Source of the DNA: Serinibacter salmoneus
Lineage (GTDB): Bacteria; Actinomycetota; Actinomycetes; Actinomycetales; Beutenbergiaceae
DNA: 64,000 bases
Reading direction: 5' to 3'
Assembly: GCF_002563925.1 (NCBI RefSeq)
Contig: NZ_PDJD01000001.1
Location: 3,044,973 to 3,108,972, forward strand
Within the stretch, counting starts at the first letter, position 1. Each line of letters opens with the position of its first letter. Below, in pieces: positions 63,645-64,000 of the stretch. Position numbers and translations under genes: made by a program. The notes under the pieces are model-generated. The model was given only the letters and a program-made list of their open reading frames with translations, was not told the origin of the DNA and did not search any database.

Positions 63645-64000
63645 CTACCGGTCGGCGCCCAGCACCGCCCAGCCGTCTCCTCGGGAGCGCAGGTAGGTGG
63701 CGCCCCCGCGCGCGAGCATGAACGCGACGGCGAACGCGAGCCACAGCCACACCACGGCCTCGGCCTCGTGGCCGGCGCCCGTCGGGGCCCAGGCGCGCAC
63801 CATCCACAGGAACGGCAGGTAGGCGAGCAGGCTGATCACGCCCGCCCACGCGAGGAACCGGGCATCGCCCGCGCCGATGAGCACGCCGTCCAGCACGAAC
63901 ACCACCCCGGCCAGCGGCATCGCCACCGCGATCACGTACAGACCGGCAACCGCCGCCTCCCGCACCGCCTGATCGGGGGTGAACAGGCTCGCCAGCGGCC
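63645..64000 (-). CDS. MATE-family (DinF-like) efflux transporter, C-terminal part
   Basis: The gene runs off the right edge of the window. The visible 117 residues begin LASLFTPDQAVREAAVAGLY and continue through three membrane helices with IGAGDARFLAWAGVISLLAY, the C-terminal third of DinF-type MATE transporters. These export cationic drugs or small metabolites using ion gradients. The 126 bp before the ABC ATPase start hold no other gene. Confidence 0.85.
   Translation of the reverse strand, partial: PLASLFTPDQAVREAAVAGLYVIAVAMPLAGVVFVLDGVLIGAGDARFLAWAGVISLLAYLPFLWMVRAWAPTGAGHEAEAVVWLWLAFAVAFMLARGGATYLRSRGDGWAVLGADR

Overview
The window comes from the replication-origin region of a high-GC actinobacterial chromosome. 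The order gyrA–gyrB–dciA–recF–dnaN–oriC–dnaA on the minus strand, then rpmH–rnpA–yidD–yidC–khpB–rsmG on the plus strand, then parA–parB, trxA–trxB and a murJ fused to a pseudokinase, is the actinobacterial origin arrangement. The markers DLW-39, DUF3566 and DUF6049, and inositol-1-phosphate synthase (mycothiol/phosphatidylinositol supply), point to Micrococcales. Something near Ruaniaceae, Bogoriellaceae or Beutenbergiaceae is my guess, not shown by the sequence. GC is high throughout, with many GTG starts and start/stop overlaps.

Layout. 1–9.3 kb is accessory DNA: a broken HTH gene next to a tRNA-Leu 3' fragment, a VOC protein, a lone Lsr2 dimerization domain, a lipoprotein, an unknown membrane protein, a 5'-truncated EamA transporter, a PIN protein, a secreted beta-helix protein, and a WYL regulator divergent from an epoxide hydrolase. 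9.3–24.3 kb is the replication and ribosome core, with tRNA-Ala, tRNA-Ile and two short genes (DLW-39 and rpmH). 24.3–29.1 kb holds a MacB-type ABC exporter divergent from a two-component system. It separates rsmG from parAB. 29.1–31.1 kb is almost gene-free and carries eleven parS-like ParB sites, six of them in an exact 28-bp tandem array. 31.1–50.4 kb runs parAB, ddl, aminotransferase, trxA, trxB, murJ, DUF6049, NUDIX, cca, then fdhA and ohyA with a duplicated palindromic element, then ino1–padR. 51.3–55.4 kb is a class A PBP and rpsF–ssb–rpsR–rplI. 55.6–60.1 kb is a four-gene, apparently polysaccharide-modifying operon (membrane PIG-L deacetylase, ATP-grasp ligase, processive GT2, glycosidase-like lipoprotein). 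The window ends in a second ABC exporter and a truncated MATE transporter.

The most unusual features are the tandem parS array upstream of parA and the PIG-L/ATP-grasp/GT2/lipoprotein operon, whose last two genes lack a conventional start codon at the expected place. Also notable are the stand-alone Lsr2 dimerization domain, a possible S6:S18-type leader before rpsF, and the duplicated element around fdhA. No CRISPR array, insertion sequence or phage gene set was seen.
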